A DNA stretch of 64,000 bases from NCBI RefSeq assembly GCF_000312565.1, contig NZ_CALW02000031.1, positions 186,001 to 250,000 on the forward strand. Direction: 5' to 3'. This DNA is from Bartonella rattaustraliani AUST/NH4. Its GTDB lineage: Bacteria; Pseudomonadota; Alphaproteobacteria; Rhizobiales; Rhizobiaceae. This document shows positions 1 to 9,400 of this stretch, one piece after another (position 1 is the first letter of the stretch; each line of letters begins with the position of its first letter). The position numbers and the translations under genes were made by a program. The notes under the pieces are model-generated. The model was given only the letters and a program-made list of their open reading frames with translations, searched no databases and was not told the origin of the DNA.

Positions 1-108
1 CATTGTGCACCACCATCTTTTCGTTTGTGAGAGTACAAGCTGGCGCCACCATTATATTTACCAGCCGCCAATGTTGCGCCAGCCCTTGAGGCGATTCATG
101 AGAGGCAT
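1..108 (-). pseudogene. Integrase remnant, copy A (N-terminal part, cut by window edge)
   Basis: Read on the minus strand from the ATG at 108, the peptide starts MPLMNRLKGW. After a frameshift it gives GKYNGGASLYSHKRKDGGAQ, which matches the N-terminal arm region of the best-preserved integrase at 43873-44844. The reading frame is broken near position 60, and the rest lies outside the window. It belongs to a P4-like tyrosine integrase family repeated through this window. It is not functional as seen. Confidence 0.7.
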
Positions 109-290
109 TCTTCCTTCTTTCCTCCATGATTTTTATCCATATGCAAATCCCTGCTGATAGTGTACAAGCAAGTAAAAAAATTGATTCAACATGAAAGAAA
201 TTTGAAATGAGAGAATCTTAACAGTATTCGGGGTTGTAATTCAAGCTAAGAAACGACAGTTTATTCTTATAAATCAAGGTGTTATATTCT
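109..290 (-). repeat. Integrase leader repeat, copy A
   Basis: Upstream region of remnant A. It contains TTGATTCAAC at 181-190 and GAGAATCTTA about 30 bp further out, and ends in the AT-rich TTATAAATCAA at about 266-276. The third GANTC site seen in other copies has decayed here. Confidence 0.7.
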
Positions 291-388
291 TGATAAAAAC
301 AATCATGAGACCCTCTTCAACTGCCTGAGATCTCCTTCCCATTTCTTTGTCGGTAGAAATTCTATGATCATATCCTATCGGTTTGGGA

Positions 389-403
389 AGCACATCATGT
401 GCT
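389..403. other. 15-nt perfect palindrome downstream of the hsp20 operon
   Basis: AGCACATCATGTGCT is a 7-bp inverted repeat around one central base. It lies about 110 bp past the stop of the DUF1150 gene, in a gene-free stretch (291-512). It has no T-run, so it is a poor terminator. It may be a protein-binding site or a chance palindrome. Confidence 0.3.
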
Positions 404-512
404 CCTTAAACTTCTAGTGCATAGAATTCCTTGATCTTTTTTATATTTTTAAAAAATTCAAGCAGAATGAATAGGATTTATACAGATAATTCCATTTTTT
501 GCACAATGTAAT

Positions 513-764
513 TTAGTGTAAAGTTACAATTTGAAGTTCATGTTCATTGGCTCCCGCTAGAGCAATAGAGCGCTCATCGGATAAAATGATCGGATAACCT
601 GTTTCCCCAAAAAGAGCCCATACTGTAATACCTGGAGTCATTGGCGGAAGATCAGGAAAGTTTTTAGCGAGATCATCTGTACAAACCTTTTTTAAATAGG
701 CAATTTGTCCCACTTCAGAGTAGGACTCATCCTGTACTAACAAGTTCTGTTTATGTTCTCCCAT
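513..764 (-). CDS. DUF1150 family small protein
   Basis: An 83-residue soluble protein with no signal peptide or membrane segment. The core (FPDLPPMTPGITVWALFGETGYPI followed by LSDERS) matches the DUF1150 family of small alphaproteobacterial proteins of unknown role, which are usually encoded beside a small heat-shock protein. That is the arrangement here: it starts 29 bp after the hsp20 stop on the same strand, preceded by an AAAGGA ribosome site. It is probably co-transcribed from the heat-shock promoter upstream of hsp20, so a role in the stress response is a reasonable guess from context only. The function is unknown. Confidence 0.85.
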   Translation of the reverse strand: MGEHKQNLLVQDESYSEVGQIAYLKKVCTDDLAKNFPDLPPMTPGITVWALFGETGYPIILSDERSIALAGANEHELQIVTLH

Positions 765-793
765 TTCACTATTCCTTTACGTTTTAGCGTTTA

Positions 794-1222
794 TCACACA
801 CTATTACTCACTTTGATAGGAATCTGCTTTATCTGTTTTTTTGATTTTGGTTGCTGTAGATTAATTGATAAGAGACCATTTTTCAACTCCGCATTTGTGA
901 CGTGCATTCCCTCAGCAAGCACAAAAGTACGCTGGAATTGGCGCGCAGCTATACCACGATATAAATATTGACGATTTTGATTATCCATCTGTTTACCATG
1001 AATAATCAGTTGATTGTCGTCGAGCATGATACTGAGGTTGTTGACTTTAAATCCAGCAACAGCCAAAGTAATACATATATGATTTGCGTCGTCATTTTTG
1101 TGTAAACGCTCAATATTGTAGGCTGGGTAAGACTCATCGGCTTTGCCAATGCGTTGTAATATTTTCTCTACTGTTTCAAACCCTAAAAGAAAGGGATTGG
1201 AGAAAGGCGTCACATGTGTCAT
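794..1222 (-). CDS. Small heat-shock protein, Hsp20/alpha-crystallin family
   Basis: A 142-residue IbpA-type holdase that binds unfolding proteins in the cytoplasm. The N-terminal MTHVTPFSNPFLLGFETVEK with the PFxxGFE motif is typical of rhizobial class A sHsps. The alpha-crystallin domain runs from about residue 35 to 125 (YNIERL start, AVAGF, GRxA-like GIAARQFQRTF, and NAELKNGLLSINL near the end). A reading frame extends to a TTG at 1240, but the ATG at 1222 gives the family start and follows GAAGAGGAT, so I chose it. It is divergent from nth and followed at once by a DUF1150 gene. An RpoH-type promoter lies about 70-100 bp upstream. Confidence 0.92.
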   Translation of the reverse strand: MTHVTPFSNPFLLGFETVEKILQRIGKADESYPAYNIERLHKNDDANHICITLAVAGFKVNNLSIMLDDNQLIIHGKQMDNQNRQYLYRGIAARQFQRTFVLAEGMHVTNAELKNGLLSINLQQPKSKKQIKQIPIKVSNSV

Positions 1223-1290
1223 TGTGATGATCCTCTTCAAAGCGGCTTTATTTGACCAAATTTAAAAAAAGCGTTTGCTGCATCTTTGTC

Positions 1291-1319
1291 ATATGGCGAG
1301 TATGGGTGATAACTTCAAG
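1291..1319 (-). promoter_or_regulatory. RpoH (sigma-32)-type promoter of hsp20
   Basis: Read on the minus strand: CTTGAA at 1319-1314, a 17-bp gap, then CCATAT at 1296-1291. This fits the alphaproteobacterial RpoH pattern of a CTTGAA -35 box and a CCAT-type -10 box. It would give a leader of about 60 nt before the chosen ATG. Confidence 0.6.
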
Positions 1320-1340
1320 AGAGAAGATTAAGAGAGTTCA

Positions 1341-2081
1341 ATGGCTCAAAGAACAATAAAATTGTCAAAAATGCAAAAATCTTTTGAAACATTGTATAGT
1401 AAAGAGGAAATTGCAGAAATATTTCGTCGTTTTTCTGTTCAGCGCCCAGTTCCTAAGAGTGATCTTATTTATACGAATGTTTTTACTCTTTTAATTGCAG
1501 TTGTTCTTTCAGCCCAAGCGACAGATGTAAGCGTGAATAAAGCGACCAGGGAATTGTTTCGTCTTGCTGATAGACCAGAAAAAATGGTTGCATTAGGAGA
1601 AGAAGAGATTGCACGCCATATTCGTACAATTGGTCTTTGGCGTGCAAAAGCACGCAATGTTTACGCGCTTTGTAACTTTTTAATAGAGCACTATGGTGGC
1701 CAAGTGCCTGATAATCGTGAAGCACTGATAACACTTCCTGGAGTAGGGCGTAAAACAGCGAATGTTGTTTTAAACGTTGCTTTTGGGCAGCTTACATTGG
1801 CGGTAGATACGCATATTTTTCGCTTAAGCAATCGTCTTGGTTTAGCGCCTGGCAAAACGCCAGAAATTGTTGAAGAAAAGTTGCTGAATATTATACCGGT
1901 TCGCTATCTTCGTCATGCACATCATTGGCTCATTTTACACGGGCGTTATATTTGTCAAGCACGTAAAGCACAATGTACGCAATGCATTATTGCTGATTTG
2001 TGTAAAGCAGCAATCAAAACCAATGCAGTTCCAGCACCTTTGGTTGAAATTCAAGGAAATGGAGCGCCCATTTTTTTTTGA
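1341..2081 (+). CDS. nth: Endonuclease III
   Basis: A 246-residue DNA glycosylase/AP lyase that removes oxidised pyrimidines in base excision repair. The helix-hairpin-helix is LPGVGRKTANVV, with catalytic lysine K138. The catalytic aspartate is D156 in AVDTHIFRL. The C-terminal [4Fe-4S] loop has the exact C-x6-C-x2-C-x5-C spacing (C205, C212, C215, C221). It is about 30 residues longer than the E. coli enzyme, mostly in an N-terminal tail, as in other Rhizobiales. It is divergent from hsp20. No frame breaks are seen. Confidence 0.96.
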   Translation: MAQRTIKLSKMQKSFETLYSKEEIAEIFRRFSVQRPVPKSDLIYTNVFTLLIAVVLSAQATDVSVNKATRELFRLADRPEKMVALGEEEIARHIRTIGLWRAKARNVYALCNFLIEHYGGQVPDNREALITLPGVGRKTANVVLNVAFGQLTLAVDTHIFRLSNRLGLAPGKTPEIVEEKLLNIIPVRYLRHAHHWLILHGRYICQARKAQCTQCIIADLCKAAIKTNAVPAPLVEIQGNGAPIFF

Positions 2082-2128
2082 TACGCTCTTGCTATTTTGT
2101 GTGTACTAGCTTATGAAAAATCTTTTAG

Positions 2129-2195
2129 AGCCGCCCGGCAGGGCATGCCGTGGCTGTTCAAATGCTTATTCAAGCGTTGGTCCGCTTGGATGAAC
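2129..2195 (+). promoter_or_regulatory. Structured leader before rpmI-rplT (two hairpins)
   Basis: Between nth and rpmI a GC-rich segment can fold into two adjacent hairpins. The first is AGCC (2129-2132) with GGCT (2152-2155), enclosing CGGCA (2136-2140) with TGCCG (2146-2150). The second is GTTCA (2156-2160) with TGAAC (2191-2195), enclosing CAAGCG (2171-2176) with CGCTTG (2183-2188). The infC gene that usually precedes rpmI is absent here, so this is the leader of an independent rpmI unit. A role in L20 autoregulation is inference. Confidence 0.45.
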
Positions 2196-2248
2196 GAGTT
2201 CACAACATGAATGAGATTTGAGATAAATGAAATGTATGGAGTAGCAAA

Positions 2249-2452
2249 ATGCCCAAGATGAAGACCAAATCATCCGCGAAGAAGCGGTTTAAAATCACTG
2301 CGTCAGGCAAAGTTAAAGTAGCAGCTGCAGGTAAGCGTCATGGTATGATTAAGCGTTCGAATAAATTTATTCGTGATGCACGTGGAACGATGGTTTTGAG
2401 CGAACAGGACGCTAAAAAAGTTATCCAGTATTATTTGCCAAATGGTTTTTAA
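2249..2452 (+). CDS. rpmI: 50S ribosomal protein L35
   Basis: A 67-residue basic protein of the large ribosomal subunit. [20 protein letters not shown] and the [12 protein letters not shown] stretch are the L35 signature, and the length is normal. It is followed after 33 bp by rplT, the usual pair. The leader upstream is unusually structured. Confidence 0.97.
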   Translation: MPKMKTKSSAKKRFKITASGKVKVAAAGKRHGMIKRSNKFIRDARGTMVLSEQDAKKVIQYYLPNGF

Positions 2453-2485
2453 ACCTTACGCTTTTGATTTTGAGGAGAAGATTAC

Positions 2486-2887
2486 ATGGCACGTGTAAAA
2501 AGAGGTATGACAGCGCACGCTAAACATAAAAAAGTTCTAAAACAGGCTGAGGGTTTTTACGGTCGGCGTAAAAATACTATTCGTGCAGCAAAAGCAGCAG
2601 TTGACCGTTCAAAGCAGTACGCTTATCGTGATCGCAAAAATAGAAAGCGTACTTTCCGTGCTTTGTGGATCCAGAGAATTAACGCAGCTGTTCGCGCAGA
2701 AGGTTTGACTTATGGGCGCTTTATTGATGGTTTATCAAAAGCGGGTATTGAGGTTGATCGCAAAGTTCTTTCAGATATAGCGATTCACGAAAAGGAAGCA
2801 TTTTCTGCTCTCATTGTTTCAGCAAAGAAGGCTTTGGAATATTTAAAGGACACAACGCCTAATGCTTTTGAAGGCGCTGTCAAATAA
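2486..2887 (+). CDS. rplT: 50S ribosomal protein L20
   Basis: A 133-residue primary rRNA-binding protein needed early in 50S assembly. The N-terminal [20 protein letters not shown] and the [16 protein letters not shown] region are the L20 signature. It has the slightly longer C-terminal tail common in Rhizobiales (about 133 residues against 118 in E. coli). A GGAG ribosome site precedes the start. In many bacteria L20 represses its own operon by binding the leader, which makes the hairpins upstream of rpmI relevant. A terminator-like hairpin separates it from pheS. Confidence 0.97.
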   Translation: MARVKRGMTAHAKHKKVLKQAEGFYGRRKNTIRAAKAAVDRSKQYAYRDRKNRKRTFRALWIQRINAAVRAEGLTYGRFIDGLSKAGIEVDRKVLSDIAIHEKEAFSALIVSAKKALEYLKDTTPNAFEGAVK

Positions 2888-2927
2888 GCCAGTCGTGTTC
2901 TCTTAAAAGCATTTATTTATTCGGGAT

Positions 2928-2960
2928 CCCGTGCTGGTTACTACTAGTGCGGGTTTTTTT
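2928..2960 (+). terminator. Rho-independent terminator between rplT and pheS
   Basis: CCCGTGCT (2928-2935) pairs with AGTGCGGG (2946-2953) with two GU pairs, followed by seven T. It ends only 24 bp before the pheS start, so it ends the L35/L20 transcript or attenuates read-through into pheST. Confidence 0.75.
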
Positions 2961-2983
2961 CTATTCAAAAAATAGGCAAAAAT

Positions 2984-4057
2984 ATGAGCGACATTGAGCG
3001 TCTGGAACAAGAAATTTGTTTAGCTTTAGAAGAAGCGTGTGATGAACAGGCACTTGAAGCAGTGCGTATTGCGGCATTAGGCAAAAAAGGCAGTATTTCT
3101 GAAAAATTAAAAGAATTAGGAAAGATGGATGCTGAAGAGCGTCATAAAGTTGGACCAGTTTTGAATGCGTTAAAAAATCGTGTTTTAGAATTATGGGCGC
3201 AAAAGCGTGATCTTCTCAAGCGCCAGGCAATGGATGAGCGCCTTTCTCGTGAAACGATTGATATAACTCTGCCTGTACGTTCTGCCCCTTTAGAGAGGGG
3301 GCGTATTCATCCTATTTCGCAGGTGATTGAGGAAATTATAGCCATTTATACAAAAATGGGTTTTTCTCTTGCAGAGGGGCCAGACATTGAAACAGATTAT
3401 TATAATTTTACAGCGTTGAACTTTCCTGAAGGTCACCCAGCGCGCGAAATGCACGATACCTTCTTTTTTGATCGTGATGAAATGGGAGAGCGGAAATTAT
3501 TACGCACCCATACATCACCGGTACAAATTCGTACGATGGAAAAACAAAAAGCACCGATACGTATCATTATTCCCGGAAAAACGTACCGTATGGATTCCGA
3601 TGCAACACATTCACCTATGTTTCATCAGGTAGAAGGTCTTGTCATTGATAAAACCTCTAATATCGCACATATGATGTGGCTTCATGAAACTTTTTGTAAA
3701 GCTTTTTTTGAGGTTCCTTCCGTGAAGATGCGTTTTCGTCCTTCTTTTTTTCCTTTTACCGAGCCGTCTATGGAAGTGGATATTCAGTGTGATCGTTCTG
3801 GTTCAGAAGTAAGGTTTGGAGAAGGGCAGGATTGGCTAGAGATTTTAGGGTGTGGAATGGTGCATCCTCGTGTGCTTCAGAATGTTGGTTTTAACCCCGA
3901 TGAATATCAGGGTTTTGCGTGGGGTATGGGCATTGATCGTATTGCTATGTTGAAATATGGAATGCCTGATTTACGTGCCTTTTTTGATGCTGATCTGCGT
4001 TGGTTAGATCATTATGGTTTTCGTTTTTTTGATATGCCGGCTTTTTTTTCAGCTTAA
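2984..4057 (+). CDS. pheS: Phenylalanyl-tRNA synthetase alpha subunit
   Basis: A 357-residue catalytic subunit of the alpha2-beta2 enzyme that charges tRNA-Phe. An N-terminal coiled coil (about 1-85) is followed by the class II catalytic core (about 100-345). Motif 2 lies around [12 protein letters not shown], then [21 protein letters not shown], and motif 3 is in [32 protein letters not shown] is the usual substrate-side loop. Length is typical. It is followed after 42 bp by pheT on the same strand. Transcription from the ribosomal protein unit would have to pass the hairpin at 2928-2960. Confidence 0.97.
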   Translation: MSDIERLEQEICLALEEACDEQALEAVRIAALGKKGSISEKLKELGKMDAEERHKVGPVLNALKNRVLELWAQKRDLLKRQAMDERLSRETIDITLPVRSAPLERGRIHPISQVIEEIIAIYTKMGFSLAEGPDIETDYYNFTALNFPEGHPAREMHDTFFFDRDEMGERKLLRTHTSPVQIRTMEKQKAPIRIIIPGKTYRMDSDATHSPMFHQVEGLVIDKTSNIAHMMWLHETFCKAFFEVPSVKMRFRPSFFPFTEPSMEVDIQCDRSGSEVRFGEGQDWLEILGCGMVHPRVLQNVGFNPDEYQGFAWGMGIDRIAMLKYGMPDLRAFFDADLRWLDHYGFRFFDMPAFFSA

Positions 4058-4099
4058 GCAATATGTGATCTTAACACAGTTTTCATATGAGGTTTTAAA

Positions 4100-6514
4100 A
4101 TGAAATTTACATTGTCCTGGTTGAAAGATCACTTAGAAACAAATGCATCTTTGGATGAAATTTGTGATAAACTAACAGCTATAGGCCTTGAAGTTGATCA
4201 TGTTGATGATCGTTCTTCTTTAAAAGGTTTTGTGATTGCAAAAGTTTTAACAGCTGTAAAACATCCTGATGCAGATAAACTGCAGATTTTGTCGGTAGAT
4301 ACGGGGGCTGATACGCCTAAGCAAATTGTTTGTGGCGCTTCAAATGCACGTGCTGGGCTCGTTGGTGTTCTTGCTTTACCGGGGACTTATGTGCCTGGGC
4401 TTGATGTGACACTCTCTGTCGGTAAAATTCGCGGTGTTGAAAGTTTTGGAATGATGTGTTCACAAGCGGAGCTTGAGCTATCAGGTGAACATGATGGAAT
4501 TATAGAGCTTCCAGAGAATGCCCCTATAGGAGATTCGTTTGCGGCTTATGCAGGTTTAGATGATCCGATTATTGATATTGGTTTGACACCGAATCGTTCT
4601 GATTGCACAGGTATTCGTGGTATTGCGCGTGATCTTTCTGCTGCTGGAATTGGGCGTTTAAAAGAATTGTCTGTACCACAATTGGGTGCTTCTTTTGAAA
4701 CACTGCTTGATGTCTCGTTAGACTTTTCGCAAAGCGCAACGTTATGTTTAGGTTTTGCCTGGTGCGAAATACGCAATGTGCAAAATGGTGCTTCGCCGCA
4801 ATGGATGCAACAGCGTTTGAATGCGATAGGTTTAAGACCAATTAATGCGCTGGTTGATATGACCAATTACATAAGTTTTGATCTTGGTCGTCCATTGCAT
4901 GTTTTTGATGCAGATAAGATTAAAGGGAATTTGCATGTGCGGTGTGCGCGTGAAGGTGAACAGCTTCAGGCCTTGAATGGAAAAGTTTATAACTTGGGGG
5001 TTAAAGATTGTGTTATTGCCGATGAAGAAGGCGTTGTTTCGATTGCTGGCATTATGGGGGGTGAACGAGCGAGTTGTGATGAAACGACGCGCCGTGTGAT
5101 TATTGAATCAGCCCTTTGGAGTGCAGATAGTATTGCTCAAACGGGGCGGTCATTAGGGCTTATCAGTGATGCCCGTTATCGCTTTGAACGGGGTGTTGAT
5201 CCGGCTTTTATGGAAACGGGGCTTGAACTTGCAACAGCATTAACTCTGCGTCTTTGTGGTGGTGACAATTCAAAAGCCAAGATTGTTGGTTATCACCAGC
5301 CAGAAATGAAACAAGAGGCTTTTCCTTTTTTGGAAATTAAACGTTTAACAAATTTGGAAATAGAGCGTGAACAGGTCATAACTATTTTATCGCAGCTTGG
5401 GTTTGGCATTGAAGGGGAAGGGGCTGTTCTTACGGTTAAAGTGCCAACATGGCGCCCTGATATCATGGGAAAAGCTGATTTAGTAGAAGAGGTGATGAGA
5501 ATTTATGGACTGGATAAAATTAAGCCCATTCCGTTAGCAGATTTGACAGAGGAAAGAGGTCCAGTTTTAACGAGCGCGCAAGTTCGCCTCCGTGTTGCGC
5601 GTTTGGCTTTAGTTCAGCGTGGTATGAAAGAAGCTGTGACATGGTCTTTTATTTCTGAAAATCAGGCGCTGGCTTTTGGAGGGGGGCAAGAGCAGCTTAA
5701 ATTAGTTAATCCGATTTCTGCTGATATGTCGGTGCTGCGTCCTTCTCTCTTACCTGGTTTGCTTATGGCAGCGCAGAGAAATGCGGATCGTGGCTTTCCA
5801 GATCTTGCATTGTTTGAAGTGTCTAGCATCTATGAGGGTGATACACCTGATAAACAACAATCTGTTGCTGGTGGGATTCGCCGTGGAACAGAACAGTTTG
5901 AAGGGGCGGGGCGTTTTTGGAATGGTCATGCGGCAGAAGTTGATGTGTTTGATGCAAAAGCAGATGCATTGGCTGTTTTAGAAGCGTGCGGTATGGATAT
6001 CAGCAAAGTGCAAGTTGAAGTTGGAGCACCTGATTGGTACCACCCTGGTCGTTCAGGGCTGATAAAGCTTGGACCAAAGATTGTTCTTGGTTTTTTTGGT
6101 GTTTTTCACCCGGCGACATTAGAAAAGTTAGATGTCAGTGGTCCTATATGCGGTTTTGAAATTTTTCTCGATCGTATTCCAGAGTCGAAGAAAAAAGCAA
6201 CTAAAAGTCGTTCTCCATTGAAACTGTCACCTTTTCAACTGGTGCGGCGCGATTTTGCGTTTATCGTTGATAAAACTGTTGCCTCTTCCCTTATTGTTCG
6301 TGCTGCAAGTGCCGCAGATAAAAAGCTTATTCATTCTGTACAGGTTTTTGATATTTTCGAAGGTTCAGGTATTGGAGAAAACAAAAAATCTGTTGCAATT
6401 GAAATTTCTATTCAGCCTATGGAACGGACTTTGACCGATGAAGATTTAGAAGAACTCACTTCAAAGATCGTGGAAAATGTCACGCATATGACAGGCGCAA
6501 ATTTGCGTTGCTAA
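4100..6514 (+). CDS. pheT: Phenylalanyl-tRNA synthetase beta subunit
   Basis: An 804-residue partner of PheS that carries tRNA-binding and editing functions. Domains in order: EMAP-type tRNA-binding fold (about 40-150; [23 protein letters not shown]), B3/B4 editing domain (about 215-390; [13 protein letters not shown]), B5 domain (about 400-480; [20 protein letters not shown]), catalytic-like core (about 490-690), and the ferredoxin-fold anticodon-binding domain at the C-terminus (about 710-803; [13 protein letters not shown]). Full length, with a strong terminator just downstream. Confidence 0.97.
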   Translation: MKFTLSWLKDHLETNASLDEICDKLTAIGLEVDHVDDRSSLKGFVIAKVLTAVKHPDADKLQILSVDTGADTPKQIVCGASNARAGLVGVLALPGTYVPGLDVTLSVGKIRGVESFGMMCSQAELELSGEHDGIIELPENAPIGDSFAAYAGLDDPIIDIGLTPNRSDCTGIRGIARDLSAAGIGRLKELSVPQLGASFETLLDVSLDFSQSATLCLGFAWCEIRNVQNGASPQWMQQRLNAIGLRPINALVDMTNYISFDLGRPLHVFDADKIKGNLHVRCAREGEQLQALNGKVYNLGVKDCVIADEEGVVSIAGIMGGERASCDETTRRVIIESALWSADSIAQTGRSLGLISDARYRFERGVDPAFMETGLELATALTLRLCGGDNSKAKIVGYHQPEMKQEAFPFLEIKRLTNLEIEREQVITILSQLGFGIEGEGAVLTVKVPTWRPDIMGKADLVEEVMRIYGLDKIKPIPLADLTEERGPVLTSAQVRLRVARLALVQRGMKEAVTWSFISENQALAFGGGQEQLKLVNPISADMSVLRPSLLPGLLMAAQRNADRGFPDLALFEVSSIYEGDTPDKQQSVAGGIRRGTEQFEGAGRFWNGHAAEVDVFDAKADALAVLEACGMDISKVQVEVGAPDWYHPGRSGLIKLGPKIVLGFFGVFHPATLEKLDVSGPICGFEIFLDRIPESKKKATKSRSPLKLSPFQLVRRDFAFIVDKTVASSLIVRAASAADKKLIHSVQVFDIFEGSGIGENKKSVAIEISIQPMERTLTDEDLEELTSKIVENVTHMTGANLRC

Positions 6515-6545
6515 ATATATTTCTTTTACAGAATTATTTTATGAA

Positions 6546-6577
6546 AAAGGAGCATTTCTGAGTGCTCCTTTATTTTT
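6546..6577 (+). terminator. Terminator after pheT
   Basis: A perfect 9-bp stem, AAAGGAGCA (6546-6554) with TGCTCCTTT (6563-6571), followed by a T-rich run. Confidence 0.85.
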
Positions 6578-6754
6578 GAGGCATTCAATATCTGTAAAGC
6601 CTCTTGAAATGGATGATTGTGCCAAACACATTCTTTTTAAACCATTCGTTTTTCCAAGGATAAAAAGGGAATTTAACAATAGCAGGAAAAGTTATTTTCT
6701 TGTGAGAATTCCTCGTTGCAAAAGGAAAAGATAATTGTTACTAGTAAATGATAA

Positions 6755-6769
6755 TGCAAATCATTAGCA
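6755..6769 (+). promoter_or_regulatory. Fur/Mur-like palindrome upstream of sitA
   Basis: TGCAAATCATTAGCA is a near-perfect 15-nt inverted repeat. An overlapping arm pair is AATGAT (6747-6752) with ATCATT (6760-6765). It sits 33 bp before the sitA start in an AT-rich promoter region. Manganese/iron importers of this family in Rhizobiales are commonly repressed by Mur, a Fur-family manganese sensor that binds sites of this type. Whether Mur, Fur or another regulator binds here is inference. Confidence 0.5.
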
Positions 6770-6801
6770 ATAAGTGGGACTGTGAATGAAAGAGAAGATT
6801 C

Positions 6802-7710
6802 ATGAATGTAAAAACATTTTTTAGCATAGTTTTTGGGGGGGTTGTGTTTTTAACACCTCATTTTGCTTTGTGTGCTGGTAAATTTAAGGCTGTTACGACA
6901 TTTACCATTATTGCTGATATGGCGCGGAATGTTGCAGGTGATGCTGCTGATGTTGAATCCATCACGAAACCAGGTGCTGAAATTCACGAATATCAACCGA
7001 CACCTCGTGATCTTATGCGTGCGCAAGGAGCAAACCTCGTCTTATGGAATGGATTAGGGTTGGAGCTTTGGTTTGAAAAGTTTTTTCAAAATATCAAAGA
7101 TGTTCCAAGTGTTGTTGTTTCAAAAGGAGTTGTCCCAATTATGATTGGTGAGGGGCCCTTCAATGGAAAACCAAATCCTCATGCATGGATGTCGCCAACT
7201 GTCGCTTTAATTTACATTGATAATATTCGCGATGCTTTTGTAAAGTACGATCCTGAGAATGCTGCTATTTATAAAGAGAATGCCGAAATTTATAAACAGA
7301 AGATCCGTGCAACGATTGATCCCATTAGATCTGAATTGGAGGCAGTTCCTCAAGACAAGCGTTGGCTTGTAACGAGTGAAGGGGCATTTAGCTATTTAGC
7401 GCATGATTTTGGTTTAAAAGAACTTTATTTATGGCCCATTAATGCTGATCAGCAAGGAACTCCACAGCAGGTTAAGCATGTTATTGATATGGTTCGCAAG
7501 CACGGTATCCATGTCGTTTTTTCTGAAAGCACTATTTCTCCTGCACCAGCCAAACAAGTTGCGAGAGAAACAGGAGCTAAATACGGTGGTGTTCTTTATG
7601 TCGACTCTTTGAGCGAGAAAAATGGTGAGGTGCCGACCTATATTGATTTATTACGTGTCACCAGCGGGCGTATTAGCGATGCCTTATTAGAGGGAGCAAA
7701 AAGCCAATGA
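6802..7710 (+). CDS. sitA: Manganese/iron ABC transporter substrate-binding protein
   Basis: A 302-residue periplasmic metal-binding protein of the SitA/YfeA/MntC group (cluster A-I). A signal peptide covers about residues 1-25 (hydrophobic [21 protein letters not shown]). The four expected metal ligands are visible: H62 ([12 protein letters not shown]), H127 (NPHAWMSP), E193 (TSEGAF) and D268 (YVDSLS). H-H-E-D is the Mn/Fe pattern, and the long His-rich loop of zinc binders is missing. It is the first gene of sitABCD; its stop overlaps the sitB start by four bases (ATGA). Confidence 0.93.
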   Translation: MNVKTFFSIVFGGVVFLTPHFALCAGKFKAVTTFTIIADMARNVAGDAADVESITKPGAEIHEYQPTPRDLMRAQGANLVLWNGLGLELWFEKFFQNIKDVPSVVVSKGVVPIMIGEGPFNGKPNPHAWMSPTVALIYIDNIRDAFVKYDPENAAIYKENAEIYKQKIRATIDPIRSELEAVPQDKRWLVTSEGAFSYLAHDFGLKELYLWPINADQQGTPQQVKHVIDMVRKHGIHVVFSESTISPAPAKQVARETGAKYGGVLYVDSLSEKNGEVPTYIDLLRVTSGRISDALLEGAKSQ

Positions 7711-8537
7711 CAAAATCTGGAATATTTTCTCAAGGAACAACAGTTACTTATCGTAATGGACATACAGCTTTACGGGAGGTCAATTTTGAGAGTCCGACAG
7801 GTTCCATTACGGCGCTGGTTGGTGTGAATGGATCAGGAAAATCAACGTTATTTAAAGCGATTATGGGGTTTGTACGCCCTTCAAAAGGAAAAATTCGCAT
7901 TTTGGGTTTGCCTGTTGATACGGCTTTGAAAAAGAATCTGATTGCTTATGTTCCTCAGAGTGAAGATGTTGATTGGAATTTTCCGGTTCTCGTTGAAGAT
8001 GTCGTTTTGATGGGGCGCTATGGTCACATGAATTTCTTTCGCTATGCACGGGCACGAGATTATGAGGCTGTCCGTGTTGCATTAGAACGTGTTGATATGC
8101 TGGCATTTGCTAAGCGACAAATTGGAGAACTTTCTGGTGGGCAGAAAAAGCGTGTTTTTTTAGCACGTGCTCTTGCACAGCAGGCAAAAGCGATTTTATT
8201 AGATGAACCATTTACAGGAGTTGATGTCACAACAGAAGATAAAATTATTGCTTTGTTACAAGACCTTCGTAAAGAAGGCGCTGTGATATTGGTTTCTACG
8301 CACAATTTGGGTTCTGTTCGTGAATTTTGTGATCACACGATTTTAATAAAGGGAACAGTTTTGGCTTCTGGGCTCACTGAAACTGTCTTTACAAAGGAAA
8401 ATCTTGAAAAAACTTTTGGTGGTGCTTTGCACCACCAGATTTTTGATCTTCAAGGTTCAAAAAAAGATGATGTTTTTGCAGGGGGAAAACAATCCCTCAC
8501 ACATAGAAATATACACAATATGGAGCACGTTGCATGA
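7707..8537 (+). CDS. sitB: Manganese/iron ABC transporter ATP-binding protein
   Basis: A 276-residue cytoplasmic ATPase that powers the Sit importer. Walker [10 protein letters not shown] is at 39-47, a Q-loop is in [10 protein letters not shown], the signature LSGGQ is at 142-146, Walker B AILLDEPF is at 162-169, and the switch histidine is in VSTHNLG. The [27 protein letters not shown] segment is typical of YfeB/SitB/MntB. It overlaps its neighbours by 4 bp at both ends (ATGA junctions), implying translational coupling. Confidence 0.94.
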   Translation: MTKSGIFSQGTTVTYRNGHTALREVNFESPTGSITALVGVNGSGKSTLFKAIMGFVRPSKGKIRILGLPVDTALKKNLIAYVPQSEDVDWNFPVLVEDVVLMGRYGHMNFFRYARARDYEAVRVALERVDMLAFAKRQIGELSGGQKKRVFLARALAQQAKAILLDEPFTGVDVTTEDKIIALLQDLRKEGAVILVSTHNLGSVREFCDHTILIKGTVLASGLTETVFTKENLEKTFGGALHHQIFDLQGSKKDDVFAGGKQSLTHRNIHNMEHVA

Positions 8538-9400
8538 TTTCTTGGTTGCTTGAACCATTGAGCTATCAATATATGGTTAATGCGATGTGGGTTTCGGGAT
8601 TAGTTGGATGTGTTTGCGCCTTTCTTTCTGCTTTTTTGATGTTAAAAGGCTGGTCATTGATTGGTGATGCGCTTTCGCATTCAATTGTTCCTGGTGTAGC
8701 AGGCGCTTATCTTTTAGGTTTACCTTTTTCGCTCGGGGCTTTTTTTTCGGGAGGGCTTGCAGCAGCAGCGATGCTGTTTTTTAACAACAGGACAAAGCTA
8801 AAAGAAGATACCATTATTGGTCTTATTTTTTCTTCCTTTTTTGCTTTTGGGCTCTTTCTCAAATCATTAAAACCGATGGCGGTTAATATTGATACGATCG
8901 TTTTGGGAAACATTTTGGCGGTTAGTTCATCAGATATTTTACAATTGGCCTTTATTAGTTTTTTCTCTTTGCTTATATTGCTTTTGAAATGGAAAGATCT
9001 CCTTGTTTCTTTATTCGATGAAACACATGCACGTGCTATCGGGTTAAATGTAAAGTTTTTGAAGATACTTTTCTTTACATTGCTTGCTGCTTGTACTGTT
9101 GCTGCTATGCAAATAGTTGGAGCATTTTTGGTTATTTGCCTTGTGGTGACGCCTGGAGCAACCGCTTATCTTTTAAGTGATCGTTTTGTACATATTTTGA
9201 TTATTGCGGTTATTATTGGAACATTCACAAGTATATTAGGTGTTTATGTGAGTTATTTTTTGAATGCACAAACAGGTGGTGTTGTTGTGCTTTTTCAAGC
9301 GTTTTTGTTTATTTTAGCTTTTATTTTTGCTCCTAAACACGGTTTTATTGCTGCACGCTTGCGTATACATGCGGCAAAAAAAGGTGCGATGTTATCATGA
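8534..9400 (+). CDS. sitC: Manganese/iron ABC transporter permease
   Basis: A 288-residue inner-membrane permease of the ABC-3 family with about eight to nine hydrophobic segments. [24 protein letters not shown] and the cytoplasmic loop [14 protein letters not shown] are the family marks, and the latter contacts the ATPase. It pairs with SitD to form the translocation pore. Starts and ends in ATGA overlaps with sitB and sitD. Confidence 0.93.
   Translation: MISWLLEPLSYQYMVNAMWVSGLVGCVCAFLSAFLMLKGWSLIGDALSHSIVPGVAGAYLLGLPFSLGAFFSGGLAAAAMLFFNNRTKLKEDTIIGLIFSSFFAFGLFLKSLKPMAVNIDTIVLGNILAVSSSDILQLAFISFFSLLILLLKWKDLLVSLFDETHARAIGLNVKFLKILFFTLLAACTVAAMQIVGAFLVICLVVTPGATAYLLSDRFVHILIIAVIIGTFTSILGVYVSYFLNAQTGGVVVLFQAFLFILAFIFAPKHGFIAARLRIHAAKKGAMLS

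Noticed and set aside
2928-2960. Leader-peptide attenuator for pheST
   Set aside because: The hairpin and T-run are present, but I see no short upstream frame rich in phenylalanine codons after rplT, so I call it a terminator only.
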